Positions 36,044 to 45,967 of a stretch of 64,000 nt of DNA are shown here, in pieces; within the stretch, counting starts at the first letter, position 1; every line of letters begins with the position of its first letter. Where the stretch lies: positions 2,297,610 through 2,361,609 of the forward strand of contig JANCMB010000001.1 of the NCBI GenBank assembly GCA_031317595.1, in the 5' to 3' direction. This DNA comes from Glutamicibacter sp. PS. GTDB taxonomy: Bacteria > Actinomycetota > Actinomycetes > Actinomycetales > Micrococcaceae. The translations under genes and the position numbers were made by a program. The notes under the pieces were generated by a model. The model saw nothing but the letters and a program-made list of their open reading frames with translations, ran no database searches and had not been told where the DNA came from.

Positions 36044-36499
36044 ATGAATCGGGCTCGGATTGTTGCCATCGCGACCGCGCTAAGTGCGGCCGTAATGCTA
36101 TCTGCGTGCCAGCCACCCGCTGCGGCCCCCGGTCCCTCGGAAAGCAACACGTCCACGAGTAGTCCGCCGCAAACCGATCTGCGCATCGAAGTTTTTGCCG
36201 ATGGCAAAGAGCTCAGCGCCGAACACCGCCTGTTCTGTGCGGGACGCGATCCATTAGCGCAGAGCACGCTTCCCGCGGCGGCGAGCGCCTGCCAGCTGTT
36301 GCATGACTCGCCCGCGTTACTCACCGAACCCACGCCCACCAAGCAAAGCTGCACCATGATCTATGGTGGCCCGGATCGTGCAACGATTCGCGGCACGCTC
36401 AACGGGGTCTCGGTGGACGCGACCTTCGATCGTTCCAACGGTTGTGCCATTGACCGCTGGGACACGTTGCAATCGCTACTGGGATCGGGCGGAATGTAG
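36044..36499 (+). CDS. Lipoprotein with subtilisin-inhibitor-like (SSI) domain
   Basis: A 151-residue exported lipoprotein. The signal peptide ends at LSAC with Cys22 as the lipidation site, followed by a Pro/Ser/Thr linker. The mature part contains two Cys pairs, with CTMIYGGPDRATIRGTLNGVSVDATFDRSNGCAIDRW. This resembles the C-terminal half of the Streptomyces subtilisin-inhibitor fold (CxMxY...G...G..V...F....GC). It may be a membrane-anchored protease inhibitor on the cell surface. The reactive-site loop, if any, would lie near residues 95-105 and is poorly conserved. The SSI assignment is by eye. Confidence 0.65.
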   Translation: MNRARIVAIATALSAAVMLSACQPPAAAPGPSESNTSTSSPPQTDLRIEVFADGKELSAEHRLFCAGRDPLAQSTLPAAASACQLLHDSPALLTEPTPTKQSCTMIYGGPDRATIRGTLNGVSVDATFDRSNGCAIDRWDTLQSLLGSGGM

Positions 36500-36534
36500 C
36501 CTCGGACGGCACCTACGCACCATAAACTGAGCGC

Positions 36535-38115
36535 ATGGACTTTTTCCTCGTGCTGATCATGCTGCTCTTCGCCACCGTCCTGATCGTCGGGGTCAGCGAG
36601 CGCATCGGGCTACCCTACCCGATCTTGATGCTGGTGTTCGCGGTCCTGGCCGGCTTCCTGCCCTTTGTGCCGGTTGTGCATGTGCCGCCGGAGCTCATCC
36701 TCCCAATTTTCCTGCCGCCCTTGCTATTCGCCACCGCCCAACGCAGCTCGTGGTCCGTTTTCCGTTTCCGTTGGAAGTCGCTGATTCGTCTTGCGGTGGT
36801 ACTCATCGTAGTCACCGCCGGTGCCGTCGCGGCTACCGCGTGGGCTTTTAGCCCGTTGGCCTCGATTCCGCTGGCCATCGCGCTTGGCGCGATCGTGGCG
36901 CCGCCGGATCCGGTGGCCGTGGACGCCATCGCCACCAAGGTGAAGATTCCACGCCGACTCACCTCGATTCTGGAGACCGAAGGTCTCTTCAACGACGCCA
37001 TGGCGATCGTGATCTTCCAGCTCGCGGTCACTGCCACGGTGAACGGCACCGAGGTCGGTTGGGAGATCATCCCGCAGTTCCTGATCGGGGCCGCCATCGC
37101 CGTCGTGTTGGGCTTCGCCATGGCCTGGCTGATTGGTGCGCTGAACCGCTTCGTACCGAATATGGTGGCCCGCTGCGCGGCCACCCTCGTCGCCCCCTAT
37201 GCGGTGTATCTACTCGCCGAAGAGTTGCATGCCTCGGGAGTGGTCGCCGTGGTCGTCACCGCCCTGGAATTGGGGCGCCGCGCCCGGCCGCAGGATGCGA
37301 GCGAACGATTGACCCGAAACTCCTTCTGGGAGGTGCTCGAGATGCTGGCCACGGGTCTGGCTTTCGGGCTGATGGGCTTCGAAATGAACAGCGTAATCAC
37401 CGAGGAGGGTGCCGATCTCATCGCCTTTATCCCCGGCGTATTGGCGGTCAGCGTGGTGGTGATCGCGGTGCGTGCGATCTGGATGTTCGCCACCTACTAC
37501 CTGCCTCAGTCGATGATCGCCGGACGCCGTATGACGGCCAAGGATTCGCTGGTACTCACCTGGTGCGGCATGCGCGGACTGGCCACCTTGGCATTGGCCC
37601 TCGCACTGCCCACCACGCACGCAGATGGCGCCCCGATCGAGGGTCGAAACTTTGTCGTGGCCTGTGCCTGTGGCGTGCTCGTGGCAACGCTGGTGGTTCC
37701 GGGATTGACCCTGCCAGCGTTGATGCGCGTGCTCAAGCTACCGGGCGATGGCAAGCTCTTCGCCGCGGCCCAACGCAAACTGGCGAAGCGGGCCGAGCAG
37801 CGAGCTCTGGAGGTCATGCGTGAATCACCAGAACTCGAACGGCTCCCGCAGGATTTCCGGGACTCGATGACCCGCCGCCTGAAGACGTTACACACCTTGC
37901 TCGAGCAGGGTGAAGCAGACGTTGATGAGACGCGACGCGAAGAACTAGGCCGATTGCGCGCCTTCGTGGCAGCGGCCGATACCGTGCAGTCGCGGGCACT
38001 GAACGCTGCACGCAACGAGCTCATGCAGGCCCGCAATGAGCGTGGGGTCGACCCGCATATGGTGGACGAGATCGTCGAGCGCCTCGATCAGCGCACGGTG
38101 GTGCTGGATCGGTAG
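36535..38115 (+). CDS. Na+/H+ antiporter, CPA1 (NhaP/NhaE-like) family
   Basis: A 526-residue transporter with about 12 membrane segments. Typical CPA1 elements are ALGAIVAPPDPVAVDAIATKVKIPRRLTSILETEGLFNDAMAIVIFQLAV, whose acidic residues carry ions, and LVLTWCGMRGLATLALALALP near the last segments. A long cytosolic C-terminal helical domain (about 400-526, rich in Glu/Arg) may be regulatory. It exports sodium or potassium in exchange for protons. It is convergent with a sugar porter across a shared terminator. Confidence 0.92.
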   Translation: MDFFLVLIMLLFATVLIVGVSERIGLPYPILMLVFAVLAGFLPFVPVVHVPPELILPIFLPPLLFATAQRSSWSVFRFRWKSLIRLAVVLIVVTAGAVAATAWAFSPLASIPLAIALGAIVAPPDPVAVDAIATKVKIPRRLTSILETEGLFNDAMAIVIFQLAVTATVNGTEVGWEIIPQFLIGAAIAVVLGFAMAWLIGALNRFVPNMVARCAATLVAPYAVYLLAEELHASGVVAVVVTALELGRRARPQDASERLTRNSFWEVLEMLATGLAFGLMGFEMNSVITEEGADLIAFIPGVLAVSVVVIAVRAIWMFATYYLPQSMIAGRRMTAKDSLVLTWCGMRGLATLALALALPTTHADGAPIEGRNFVVACACGVLVATLVVPGLTLPALMRVLKLPGDGKLFAAAQRKLAKRAEQRALEVMRESPELERLPQDFRDSMTRRLKTLHTLLEQGEADVDETRREELGRLRAFVAAADTVQSRALNAARNELMQARNERGVDPHMVDEIVERLDQRTVVLDR

Positions 38116-38167
38116 ATTGCCTCGCGCAAGTAGTGGCAACGGCCCTTGTCGTCAGCACTTGAGCACG

Positions 38168-38205
38168 AAAAACGGCCAGTCCCGGGATCTTTTCGGGGCT
38201 GGCCG
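38168..38205 (-). terminator. Intrinsic terminator of the sugar-porter gene (probably bidirectional)
   Basis: CGGCCAGTCCCG (38173-38184) pairs with CGGGGCTGGCCG (38194-38205) at 11 of 12 positions. On the minus strand the stem is followed by TTTTT (complement of 38168-38172). It lies between two convergent genes. Confidence 0.85.
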
Positions 38206-38232
38206 CTCGCGTCATCTTGGCGTGTGCGGGGC

Positions 38233-39621
38233 TTAGTTCTTCACTTCCCAACGTCCACCGTTCTCCCAGAACTCGCGGATGTCTTCCAGGTTGCGCCCCT
38301 TGGTCTCCGGGGCCATTCGCAACACGAAGATAAAGGCCAGTACCGCCAAGGTGCCGAAGACCATGAAGGTTCCGGCTCCCCCGAGCTGCTGGAGCATGCT
38401 GAGGAAGAACATTGACACCACCACGTTGGCCAGCAAATCGCTGGTGAGCATCGCCGAGGATCCAAGAGCGCGCAGGTGCGCGGGGAAGCTCTCGCCCGCA
38501 TATACCCAGACGAGCGCGCCGAAGCCAAAGGTGAAACCGACGGTGAACAGCAGCACGCCGGTGAAGCCAAGTGCGGTCAATATGCCACCGAAGTCATCTG
38601 AAATCAGGAAGATCGCAATGAGTAGGATGTTCGCCGCGATCATGGTGCCAATGCCACCGAGCAGGATGGGCCGGCGTCCGATGCGGTCGACGAGCGAGAG
38701 CGAGAAGAAGACGGCAATCAGCGACACACCTTGCACGAGCGCCGGCAGCAATAGCTGGGAGGCATGTCCCTCGAAGCCCATGAGCGCAAAGAGCTTCGGG
38801 CTGTAGTACACGATGGCGTTGATGCCGGTGATCTGGATGAAGAAGCCCAGACCCACGACGAAGATGCTGGCACGCAGGAATGGCTTGCGCAGCATTTCGC
38901 GGATCGCCCCACCGCTTTCTTCACGCAAGGATCGGCTCATCTGTGCCAGCTCGGTAGCCACATTGAGGCTGCCTTCGCCCTCGATGCGATTCAGTACATT
39001 ACGCGCTTCTTCTTCGCGGCCCTTCATCATGTACCAGCGCGGTGTGTCGGGTAGACGTACCACGATAAGTAAGACCACAACGGCTGGTACTGCGGCCAGC
39101 CCAAGCATCATGCGCCAGTTACCGGCACCCGAGAGGAAGTAGGCGATCACGTATCCCAGGATCACGCCGATCACGGTGGTGACCTGATAGGCCACGAGCA
39201 GGGCTCCACGAATCTTCGCCGGCGAGGATTCTGCGACGAAGACCGGCACCACAACGACCGATACACCAATGGTCAGACCCAACAGGAGGCGAGCAACGTA
39301 AAGCACCGGCACGGTGGGTGCCAACGCCGAGAGGATCGCGAACAGCGCGTAACCGGTGGCCACACCAATCATCGCGGTACGCCGCCCGACCTTGTTGGCC
39401 AACCAGCCGCCAATCAGAGCACCAAGCACCTCACCGATGACCACCGCCGTAGTGATTTGCTCAAGCGCCTGGGTGCTGAGGTCGAATTCGATCTCGAGGA
39501 ATCCGAGGGCGCCGGCGATATTGGACATGTCGTAGCCGTAGATGATGCCAACGGCCGCGGCGGTAATGCCGGTCAGTATGCCGAGACGTGGTGTCGTCTT
39601 AAGGTCCTGTAGCAAGGACAT
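38233..39621 (-). CDS. MFS sugar transporter (sugar porter family)
   Basis: A 462-residue 12-segment transporter of the sugar-porter subfamily. It has IIYGYDMSNIAGALGFLEIEF, GGWLANKVGRRTAMIGV in loop 2-3, LPDTPRWYMMKGREEEA (the PESPRW-type central motif), SLVDRIGRRPILLGG and a C-terminal PETKGRNLEDI. It should import a hexose, pentose or polyol by proton symport. The ATG at 39621 has AGGAG 7 nt upstream, whereas 16 extra upstream codons lack one. The gene is single, with its own terminator; the substrate is not resolvable. Confidence 0.92.
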   Translation of the reverse strand: MSLLQDLKTTPRLGILTGITAAAVGIIYGYDMSNIAGALGFLEIEFDLSTQALEQITTAVVIGEVLGALIGGWLANKVGRRTAMIGVATGYALFAILSALAPTVPVLYVARLLLGLTIGVSVVVVPVFVAESSPAKIRGALLVAYQVTTVIGVILGYVIAYFLSGAGNWRMMLGLAAVPAVVVLLIVVRLPDTPRWYMMKGREEEARNVLNRIEGEGSLNVATELAQMSRSLREESGGAIREMLRKPFLRASIFVVGLGFFIQITGINAIVYYSPKLFALMGFEGHASQLLLPALVQGVSLIAVFFSLSLVDRIGRRPILLGGIGTMIAANILLIAIFLISDDFGGILTALGFTGVLLFTVGFTFGFGALVWVYAGESFPAHLRALGSSAMLTSDLLANVVVSMFFLSMLQQLGGAGTFMVFGTLAVLAFIFVLRMAPETKGRNLEDIREFWENGGRWEVKN

Positions 39622-39739
39622 CCTGTAGCTCCTTCGATACCAGGAATTGCTGAAGCGGCCGTGGGTCAACGCCGCGTTTAGATTATTGTAAGGTTTCCTA
39701 CCATATTAAGAAAGCCCCCTAGCAACCGGCGTTAACGAC

Positions 39740-39768
39740 GAATGCCCCCGGCGCAGGCGGGGGCATTC
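39740..39768 (-). terminator. Hairpin terminator of the rlmC-like gene
   Basis: GAATGCCCCCG (39740-39750) pairs with CGGGGGCATTC (39758-39768), an 11-bp perfect stem with a 7-nt loop, just past the stop of the minus-strand methyltransferase. No strong U-tract follows. Confidence 0.7.
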
Positions 39769-39780
39769 GATAAGCTCATG

Positions 39781-40905
39781 TCAGCGACGTTCGAGCAGGG
39801 TGATGACCTCATAGTGATCGGTTTGCGGAAACATATCCATGACACGGCCCAGAACGGGCCGGAAATTATCCATACGCTGCAAATCACGCGCCAAGGTCTT
39901 GGCATTACAGCTCGAATAGACCACATGGGACACCGCAGAGTCATTGAGCCAGTCGGCGAGCTCCGCGGAGATGCCGCGTCGCGGCGGATTAACGATCACG
40001 GCTTCCGGAGCGGTCTGGCTTTGTACCGCAAACTCCGTGGCGTCGCCGGAGAAAAACTCAATGTCATCCAATCCCAGCTCGGCCGCCGAGACCCGTGCGG
40101 CCTGCACCGCCTGGTCACTGGTTTCGATCCCAACCACCTGCCGCCCGGGCCGCGCACAGTGCAACGCAAAGCCTCCCACGCCGCTATAGAGATCCCACAG
40201 GCTAGCCGGGGCAATATCGTCGATCCATAACCGCGCCTGCCGATAAAGTGCGGCCGCGATCTGCGTATTGGTTTGGAAGAAACCCTGCGGACGCAAATGC
40301 ATCTGTACCCCGTTGAGGGTAAAGGGCAGAGTCTGCGCGGCGGTCAGCACGATCTCTTCGGGACCCTCCAGCACCGCCTTGTGCTCGGGTAAGAAATTCA
40401 CCGACACCACCGTGGCCTGCGGGAGTGCCCGGAGAAACTCGGGCAACGAATCGCGCAGCGCCACAAAATGCTTCTTGGTACGCAGAACCCAACGCACCAT
40501 CAGTGCGCCAGCCTCATTTACCGTGATGATCACATGCTTCAGCTCGCCCTTGCGGCGCGGCACATCGTAAGGGATGAGCCCCAGCCGAATAATGAATCGC
40601 TCAATGATGCCAAAGGCCGCCCGGAGCGCCGGGTCGCAAATGCCGCAATTGCGCAGATCAACTCCGTGGCCGTCGGCATCGAGAATGCCAATGGTCGGAT
40701 TCTGGCTGGTTCCCGCCACCACCATCTTCGCCTTATTCCGGAACCCGGATTCGGCGCTGGCCTGCGGTGGAAGCATGCGCAAACTATCGAAGTCGGCCAG
40801 CAAGCCCGCGCAATGCTCGGCCTTGGTCCGCAACTGTTGCTCGTAGGCCGTGGCCAGTTGGGTACAGGAGCGGCACCGCTCGGCGGCGAAATACAGACAT
40901 TCCAT
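39781..40905 (-). CDS. rlmC: RlmC/RlmD-type 23S rRNA (uracil-C5) methyltransferase
   Basis: A 374-residue RNA m5U methyltransferase. The N-terminus MECLYFAAERCRSCTQLATAYEQQ has the Cys spacing of the RlmC 4Fe-4S cluster, with further Cys in NCGIC. There is no TRAM domain, which separates RlmC-like proteins from RlmD. The SAM-binding motif is SLWDLYSGVGGFALHCA and VIVNPPRRG follows. The catalytic Cys lies in SSCNAKTLARDL. The ATG at 40905 matches the family start, while a GTG 24 nt upstream is less likely. A TAAGAT -10-like box 10 nt before it suggests a near-leaderless transcript. Confidence 0.88.
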   Translation of the reverse strand: MECLYFAAERCRSCTQLATAYEQQLRTKAEHCAGLLADFDSLRMLPPQASAESGFRNKAKMVVAGTSQNPTIGILDADGHGVDLRNCGICDPALRAAFGIIERFIIRLGLIPYDVPRRKGELKHVIITVNEAGALMVRWVLRTKKHFVALRDSLPEFLRALPQATVVSVNFLPEHKAVLEGPEEIVLTAAQTLPFTLNGVQMHLRPQGFFQTNTQIAAALYRQARLWIDDIAPASLWDLYSGVGGFALHCARPGRQVVGIETSDQAVQAARVSAAELGLDDIEFFSGDATEFAVQSQTAPEAVIVNPPRRGISAELADWLNDSAVSHVVYSSCNAKTLARDLQRMDNFRPVLGRVMDMFPQTDHYEVITLLERR

Positions 40906-41074
40906 GGTGTCTACAATCTTAGCGACCACTAACCACCGGCGAATGAAGCATACTCAACGGTTATTGACCGTAAATTTCCAGACTCCACCGGTAGGCTCGC
41001 ATATGATCGACCCGGCAAGGGTCGACGACGAGACCTTGTGCACTCGATCTAGAATGGGGCCGATGATAGTACGC

Positions 41075-42025
41075 ATGAACCGCTCGGCACGCCGCCGAAC
41101 GTCTGGCATCTCCGTGGTGGCCGTTGCGACGCTAATTGGCGTCGTAAGCACCGGGTGTAGTTCGCCAAGTTCATCTCCCACCGCCGAGGCCAGTCTCTCT
41201 CAGGCCCCGTCGAACAGCTCCATGCCCAGCTCAACGCCCTCGGCTGGTCGCGCCAACGGTTCGGCCAGCGGTCAGGGTGCCGCGCGCGCCACCTCATCTC
41301 GGATGCCCACTGCGACCCCTTCGGGCACGAGCGATCCAGCCCAGAGTATCGGCCCACTCGCCAGCGGAGGCAGCGTGGCCGAATCGGATGCACTGATGGT
41401 CGAACCCACCAGCCCTTCGGTCAAGCTAAGCCCCGCCACCGAAGAGTTGTTCACCGCCATTAAGAACGGCGACACCACTAAGGCCCGCGCAGCATTGAAC
41501 AACAAGGCCGATATCGGAGCGCTCGATGCCTCTGGTCGCAGCGCCCTCATGCGCGCGGTAATCCACAAGCGCGAGGACATTGCCTTGGCGCTACTCGGCG
41601 CTGGAGCCGATCCGAACACCAGTGATCCGATGGGCGACACCCCGTACCTGCGCTCTAGCGCCAATGGGATGACCACTGTGCTCTCCTCCTGCCTTGAACA
41701 TGGCGCGGATATCAAGGCCACTAATCGGCTCGGTTCCGACGCTCTGATGGTGGCCAGCGAAAATGGGCATCCGGCCGCGGTCAAACTACTGTTGCAACAC
41801 GGATTATCGGTCTCCCGGGTCAACGACCTGGGCTGGACGGCGCTTCATGAGGCGGCGGTATTGGGCGGCAATTCCAGCCGCTACCTCTCGGTGGTGAAGC
41901 TGTTGCTCGAAGGCGGAGCCGACCCGCAACTCCTGGATCCCACCGGCAAGAGCGCGGTTGATATTGCCGCCGAACGCGGTCATTCACGTATGCTCGCCAT
42001 CCTGCGTCAGTACACCGCGCACTAA
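41075..42025 (+). CDS. Lipoprotein with C-terminal ankyrin repeats
   Basis: About 316 residues from the ATG at 41075. It has an Arg-rich start (MNRSARRRTSG), a hydrophobic stretch and the lipobox VSTGC, followed by a ~100-residue Ser/Thr/Pro/Ala-rich linker. Four to five ankyrin repeats complete it (ATEELFTAIKNGDTTKARAALN..., GRSALMRAVIHKREDIALALLGAGADPN, ...DALMVASENGHPAAVKLLLQHG, GWTALHEAAVLGG...). It would be a surface-anchored protein-interaction module. In-frame ATGs at 41063 and 41054 are alternative starts. It is divergent from rlmC, and its end overlaps convergent ychJ by 4 nt. Confidence 0.75.
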   Translation: MNRSARRRTSGISVVAVATLIGVVSTGCSSPSSSPTAEASLSQAPSNSSMPSSTPSAGRANGSASGQGAARATSSRMPTATPSGTSDPAQSIGPLASGGSVAESDALMVEPTSPSVKLSPATEELFTAIKNGDTTKARAALNNKADIGALDASGRSALMRAVIHKREDIALALLGAGADPNTSDPMGDTPYLRSSANGMTTVLSSCLEHGADIKATNRLGSDALMVASENGHPAAVKLLLQHGLSVSRVNDLGWTALHEAAVLGGNSSRYLSVVKLLLEGGADPQLLDPTGKSAVDIAAERGHSRMLAILRQYTAH

Positions 42026-42426
42026 AGCGCGTCGAGGTAGAACCACAGCCCGTCCTCGCGGATGAAGGTGCTGCGTTCTTCTTGGCTGTCCTCCCGTCCC
42101 GCACTGCGATAGTGGGCCACAAAATGAACCACCCCGCGTGTGGCCTGCGCTCCACCGGCCCGGGTGGCGAGAATTTCCAATCCGGTCCAGTTCACCGTCT
42201 TATCGAACTCCACGTCGGCAGGGCGAGTATCCGGGTGCCAGGTGTCCAGCAGATACTCCCCCAGCTCGAGCACGAAGGCACAGTAGCGTGAGCGCATCAA
42301 TTGCTCGGCGGTGGGCGGAAGCGCGGAGCAATCGGCACGCCCGAGATGCCACGGTTGGCAACATTCGCCATAGCTGCGTGTCTGGTCTTCAAGTGCGCGG
42401 CAAGGACAAGGGGCAGTGCTCTTCAT
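42022..42426 (-). CDS. YchJ-family (UPF0225) SEC-C motif protein
   Basis: A 134-residue protein beginning MKSTAPCPCRALEDQTRSYGECCQPWH. The C-x-C ... CC pattern is the zinc-binding SEC-C motif. The YchJ core follows (TAEQLMRSRYCAFVLELGEYLLDTWHP, then VVHFVAHYR and RSTFIREDGLWFYLDAL), an NTF2-like fold. The family is conserved but of unsettled function. Convergent with the ankyrin lipoprotein, with a 4-nt overlap of the stop codons. Confidence 0.9.
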   Translation of the reverse strand: MKSTAPCPCRALEDQTRSYGECCQPWHLGRADCSALPPTAEQLMRSRYCAFVLELGEYLLDTWHPDTRPADVEFDKTVNWTGLEILATRAGGAQATRGVVHFVAHYRSAGREDSQEERSTFIREDGLWFYLDAL

Positions 42427-42593
42427 GCGGCCAGCTTACGCGCCAGCGGTTCAAACGTGCGCTACGCGACACCGCGAGCACCCTGCGTTCCCGGTAGACT
42501 TAGGTACGCAAGCTCGCGGAGCGCCATTACCCTTTGGTGTGAGACGGCAATCCGTGTGGCATTAAACCCCCTCGCGCACAGGAGATATGCCGG

Positions 42594-42845
42594 ATGCCCC
42601 GGATCGTTGTTGATGTCATGCTCAAGCCCGAAATCCTTGACCCTCAGGGCAAGGCAATTGCTGGGGCACTGCCCCGGCTCGGCTTTAACGCCTTTGAAGC
42701 CGTCCGTCAGGGCAAGCGCTTCGAACTGTCCGTCGACGGTGAGGTGACCGAAGAAATCCTCGCTCAGGCTCGCGAAGCGGCCGAGACCATGCTCTCGAAC
42801 CCGGTCATCGAAGATGTCGTCAACGTCGAGGTTATCGACGACTAA
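42594..42845 (+). CDS. purS: Phosphoribosylformylglycinamidine synthase subunit PurS
   Basis: An 83-residue PurS, the small subunit bridging PurQ and PurL in the FGAM synthase complex of Gram-positive bacteria. The sequence [31 protein letters not shown] and a C-terminal [17 protein letters not shown] are diagnostic. CAGGAGA lies about 10 nt before the ATG. Its stop overlaps the purQ start (TAATG). Confidence 0.95.
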   Translation: MPRIVVDVMLKPEILDPQGKAIAGALPRLGFNAFEAVRQGKRFELSVDGEVTEEILAQAREAAETMLSNPVIEDVVNVEVIDD

Positions 42846-43597
42846 TGAGCAACGACCTACCCCTGATTGGCGATTATTCGACGCCAACCGCTGAACTTTC
42901 CGGCGCCCGCATTGGCGTTGTGACCTTCCCCGGCACGCTGGATGACCGCGACGCCGCACGCGCCGTACGCACCGCCGGCGCTCAGTCCGTATCCCTGTGG
43001 CACGCGGACTCCGATCTGGGCGACGTAGATGCCGTCATCATCCCCGGTGGCTTCTCCTACGGCGATTACCTGCGTGCCGGCGCGATTTCGCGTTTTGCCC
43101 CGATGATGTCCAAGATCGTCGACGCAGCAAACTCGGAGGCCAAGCTTCCGGTGCTCGGGATCTGCAATGGCTTCCAGATCCTCACCGAGTCGCACCTGCT
43201 GCCCGGGTCGATGATCAAAAATGATCACCTGCGCTTCATCTGCCGCGACCAGGTGCTACGCGTGGAGAACAACACCACGGCGTGGACCAACGGTTATGAG
43301 GCGAGTCAAGAGATCACCATCCCGCTGAAGAACCAGGACGGCCAGTACGTCGCCGACGAGAAGACCCTGGACGAGCTTGAGGCCGAGAACCGTGTGGCCT
43401 TCTCCTACGTGGGATGGAACCCGAACGGTTCGCGCCGCTCGATTGCCGGTATCAGCAACGCCGCGGGCAACGTGGTGGGCCTCATGCCGCACCCGGAGCA
43501 TGCCATCGAGGTCGGCTTCGGCCCGGATGCCACCGGCACCGACGGGCTGACCTTCTTCACCAGCGTTTTGACCCACCTTGTTGGAGGCAAGAAGTGA
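42845..43597 (+). CDS. purQ: Phosphoribosylformylglycinamidine synthase subunit PurQ
   Basis: A 250-residue class I glutamine amidotransferase that supplies ammonia to PurL in de novo purine synthesis. The nucleophile Cys sits in [15 protein letters not shown], and the catalytic His/Glu are in [24 protein letters not shown] and [20 protein letters not shown] match the family. It is translationally coupled to purS upstream (one-base overlap) and purL downstream (GTGA). Confidence 0.97.
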   Translation: MSNDLPLIGDYSTPTAELSGARIGVVTFPGTLDDRDAARAVRTAGAQSVSLWHADSDLGDVDAVIIPGGFSYGDYLRAGAISRFAPMMSKIVDAANSEAKLPVLGICNGFQILTESHLLPGSMIKNDHLRFICRDQVLRVENNTTAWTNGYEASQEITIPLKNQDGQYVADEKTLDELEAENRVAFSYVGWNPNGSRRSIAGISNAAGNVVGLMPHPEHAIEVGFGPDATGTDGLTFFTSVLTHLVGGKK

Positions 43598-45897
43598 CCC
43601 AGGAATTCAACATCGACACGGTCGAAAACGCCGAAGGCACCCCGGATGTGGAGTTGCCCTGGGCCGAGCTGGGCCTGAAGCAGAACGAATTCGATGAGAT
43701 CGTCAAGATCCTCGGTCGCCGTCCCACCGCCGCAGAGTTGGCGATGTACTCGGTGATGTGGAGCGAACACTGCTCCTACAAGTCCACGAAGAACCACCTG
43801 CGCCAGTTCGGCCAGAAGGTCACCGAGGAGATGAAGAAGGACCTGATGGTCGGCATCGGCGAGAACGCCGGCGTGACCGACCTGGGCGACGGCTGGGCCG
43901 TGACCTTCAAGATTGAATCGCATAACTCGCCTTCCTTTGTCGAGCCCTACCAGGGTGCGGCCACCGGTATCGGCGGCATCGTGCGTGACATCATCTCCAT
44001 GGGTGCCCGCCCCATCGCCGTCATGGACCCGTTGCGTTTCGGTGCCATCGACCACGAGGATTCCCAGCGTGTGGTGCACGGTGTGGTTTCCGGTATCGGC
44101 GGCTACGGCAACTCGCTGGGACTGCCGAATATCGGCGGCGAAACCGTGTTCGATCCGATCTATCAGGGCAACCCGCTGGTGAACGCCCTGGCCGTGGGCG
44201 CGCTGCGCCACGAGGATCTGCGCCTGGCCAATGCCTCGGGCGTGGGCAACAAGGTTGTGCTCTTCGGTGCTCGCACCGGCGGTGACGGCATCGGTGGCGC
44301 CTCGGTGCTCGCCTCGGAGTCCTTCGACGACACCAAGCCCTCGAAGCGTCCGGCCGTGCAGGTCGGTGACCCCTTCAGCGAAAAGGTCCTCATCGAGTGC
44401 TGCCTTGAATTGTTCAAGTCCTCGCTCGTCGAAGGCATCCAGGATCTGGGTGCGGCCGGCATCTCCTGCGCCACCAGCGAGCTGGCCTCCAACGGTGAGG
44501 GCGGCATGCAGGTCGAGCTGACCGACGTACTGTTGCGCGACCCCACCCTGACCCCGGGCGAAATCCTGATGTCGGAGTCGCAGGAGCGCATGATGGCCGT
44601 GGTTACCCCCGCCAATGTCGCGGCCTTCGAGGCCGTGATGGACAAGTACGGCGTGGAATACTCCTGGCTCGGCGAGGTCACCGACACCAACCGACTGATC
44701 ATCACCTGGAAGGGTGAGGTCATCGTGGATGTGGACCCGAAGACCGTGGCGCACGACGGACCGGTTTACGACCGCCCCTACGCCCGCCCCGAGTGGCAGG
44801 ACGCCCTGCAGGCCGATACCTTCCGGTCCTCGGCGGCCGGCGCCAACTTGCCGTCCACCGGCGAGGAACTGAAGTCCGCCGTGCTCGAGCTGATCGCCAG
44901 CCCGAATATGTGCGACAAGTCCTGGATCACCCGCCAGTACGACCGCTACGTCGGCGGTAATACCGCACTGGCTGCCCCGGATGATGCCGGCGTGGTGCGC
45001 GTGGATGAAGAGACCGGGCTGGGCGTGGCCATCGCCACCGACGCCAACGGTCGTTATACCTACCTCGACCCGTACGTCGGCGCCCAGCTGGCACTGGCCG
45101 AGTCCTACCGCAACGTCGCCACCTCCGGCGCTATCCCGGCCGCCGTCTCAGACTGCCTGAACTACGGCTCCCCGGAAGACTCGGACGTGATGTGGCAGCT
45201 GGCCGAGGGTATCCGCGGCCTGTCCGACGCCTGCATGGAACTGGGTGTGCCGGTGACCGGTGGTAACGTCTCGCTGTACAACCAGACCGGCGACAAGGCC
45301 ATTCATCCGACCCCGGTGGTTGCCACCCTGGGCAAGCTGGATGACGTGGCGCGCCGCACCCCTTCGGGGTGGCGCCCAGAGGCCGACGGCCAGGCCATCT
45401 ACCTCATCGGTACCACCAAGGATGAGCTGGACGGTTCGGAGTTCGCGAACCTGCGCGGGCACCTCGGCGGTCTGCCGCCGCAGGTCGATCTGGCAGCCGA
45501 AAAGGCGCTGGGCGCGATCCTGATCAACGCCAGCCGCGACGGCATGGTCGATGCCGCGCACGATCTCTCCGAAGGTGGCCTCGCCGCCGCCCTCTCCGAG
45601 ATGGTGTTGCGCTACGGCGTGGGTGCCCGAGTGGCCCTCGATGAGATCTGCCAGCGCGACGGCATTGACGCATTCACCGCCTTGTTCTCCGAGTCGCAGG
45701 CCCGCGCCCTGGTGGCCGTGCCGCGTAGCGAAGAGGTTCGCTTCAACGATATGACCAGCGCCCGCGGCATCACCGTGGCCCGTCTCGGCGTCGTTGACGC
45801 GCAGTCCGGCGCCCTCGAGGTGCAGGGTCTGTTCACCGCCTCAGTAGACGAGCTGCGTGAGGCCAACGAAGGAACCATGGAGAAGTACTTCGGGTAG
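43594..45897 (+). CDS. purL: Phosphoribosylformylglycinamidine synthase subunit PurL
   Basis: A 767-residue small-type PurL that converts FGAR to FGAM with ATP and ammonia from PurQ. It has the AIRS/PurM-like duplicated fold: [45 protein letters not shown], and [39 protein letters not shown]. The GTG at 43594 overlaps the purQ stop and has TTGGAGG about 9 nt upstream. A frame extension of 60 codons into purQ is rejected. A strong intrinsic terminator closes the purSQL operon. Confidence 0.97.
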   Translation: MTQEFNIDTVENAEGTPDVELPWAELGLKQNEFDEIVKILGRRPTAAELAMYSVMWSEHCSYKSTKNHLRQFGQKVTEEMKKDLMVGIGENAGVTDLGDGWAVTFKIESHNSPSFVEPYQGAATGIGGIVRDIISMGARPIAVMDPLRFGAIDHEDSQRVVHGVVSGIGGYGNSLGLPNIGGETVFDPIYQGNPLVNALAVGALRHEDLRLANASGVGNKVVLFGARTGGDGIGGASVLASESFDDTKPSKRPAVQVGDPFSEKVLIECCLELFKSSLVEGIQDLGAAGISCATSELASNGEGGMQVELTDVLLRDPTLTPGEILMSESQERMMAVVTPANVAAFEAVMDKYGVEYSWLGEVTDTNRLIITWKGEVIVDVDPKTVAHDGPVYDRPYARPEWQDALQADTFRSSAAGANLPSTGEELKSAVLELIASPNMCDKSWITRQYDRYVGGNTALAAPDDAGVVRVDEETGLGVAIATDANGRYTYLDPYVGAQLALAESYRNVATSGAIPAAVSDCLNYGSPEDSDVMWQLAEGIRGLSDACMELGVPVTGGNVSLYNQTGDKAIHPTPVVATLGKLDDVARRTPSGWRPEADGQAIYLIGTTKDELDGSEFANLRGHLGGLPPQVDLAAEKALGAILINASRDGMVDAAHDLSEGGLAAALSEMVLRYGVGARVALDEICQRDGIDAFTALFSESQARALVAVPRSEEVRFNDMTSARGITVARLGVVDAQSGALEVQGLFTASVDELREANEGTMEKYFG

Positions 45898-45925
45898 AAG
45901 TCTTCCCTATCCTCAACGCTAGTCG

Positions 45926-45967
45926 GCGGCGCCGTCACCCTTTGCAGGGTGACGGCGCCGCTTTTTA
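45926..45967 (+). terminator. Intrinsic terminator of purSQL
   Basis: A 15-bp perfect stem (45926-45940 with 45947-45961) with a TTTGCA loop is followed by TTTTTA. It ends the purine operon and marks the left edge of the CRISPR-Cas locus. Confidence 0.93.

Noticed and set aside
43414-43593. 60-codon N-terminal extension of PurL overlapping purQ
   Set aside because: The GTG at 43594 with a good SD matches the known PurL start; the extension reads through purQ in another frame.
43405-44754. A 449-codon minus-strand frame opposite purQ/purL
   Set aside because: His/Gly-rich antisense shadow of a conserved purine gene.
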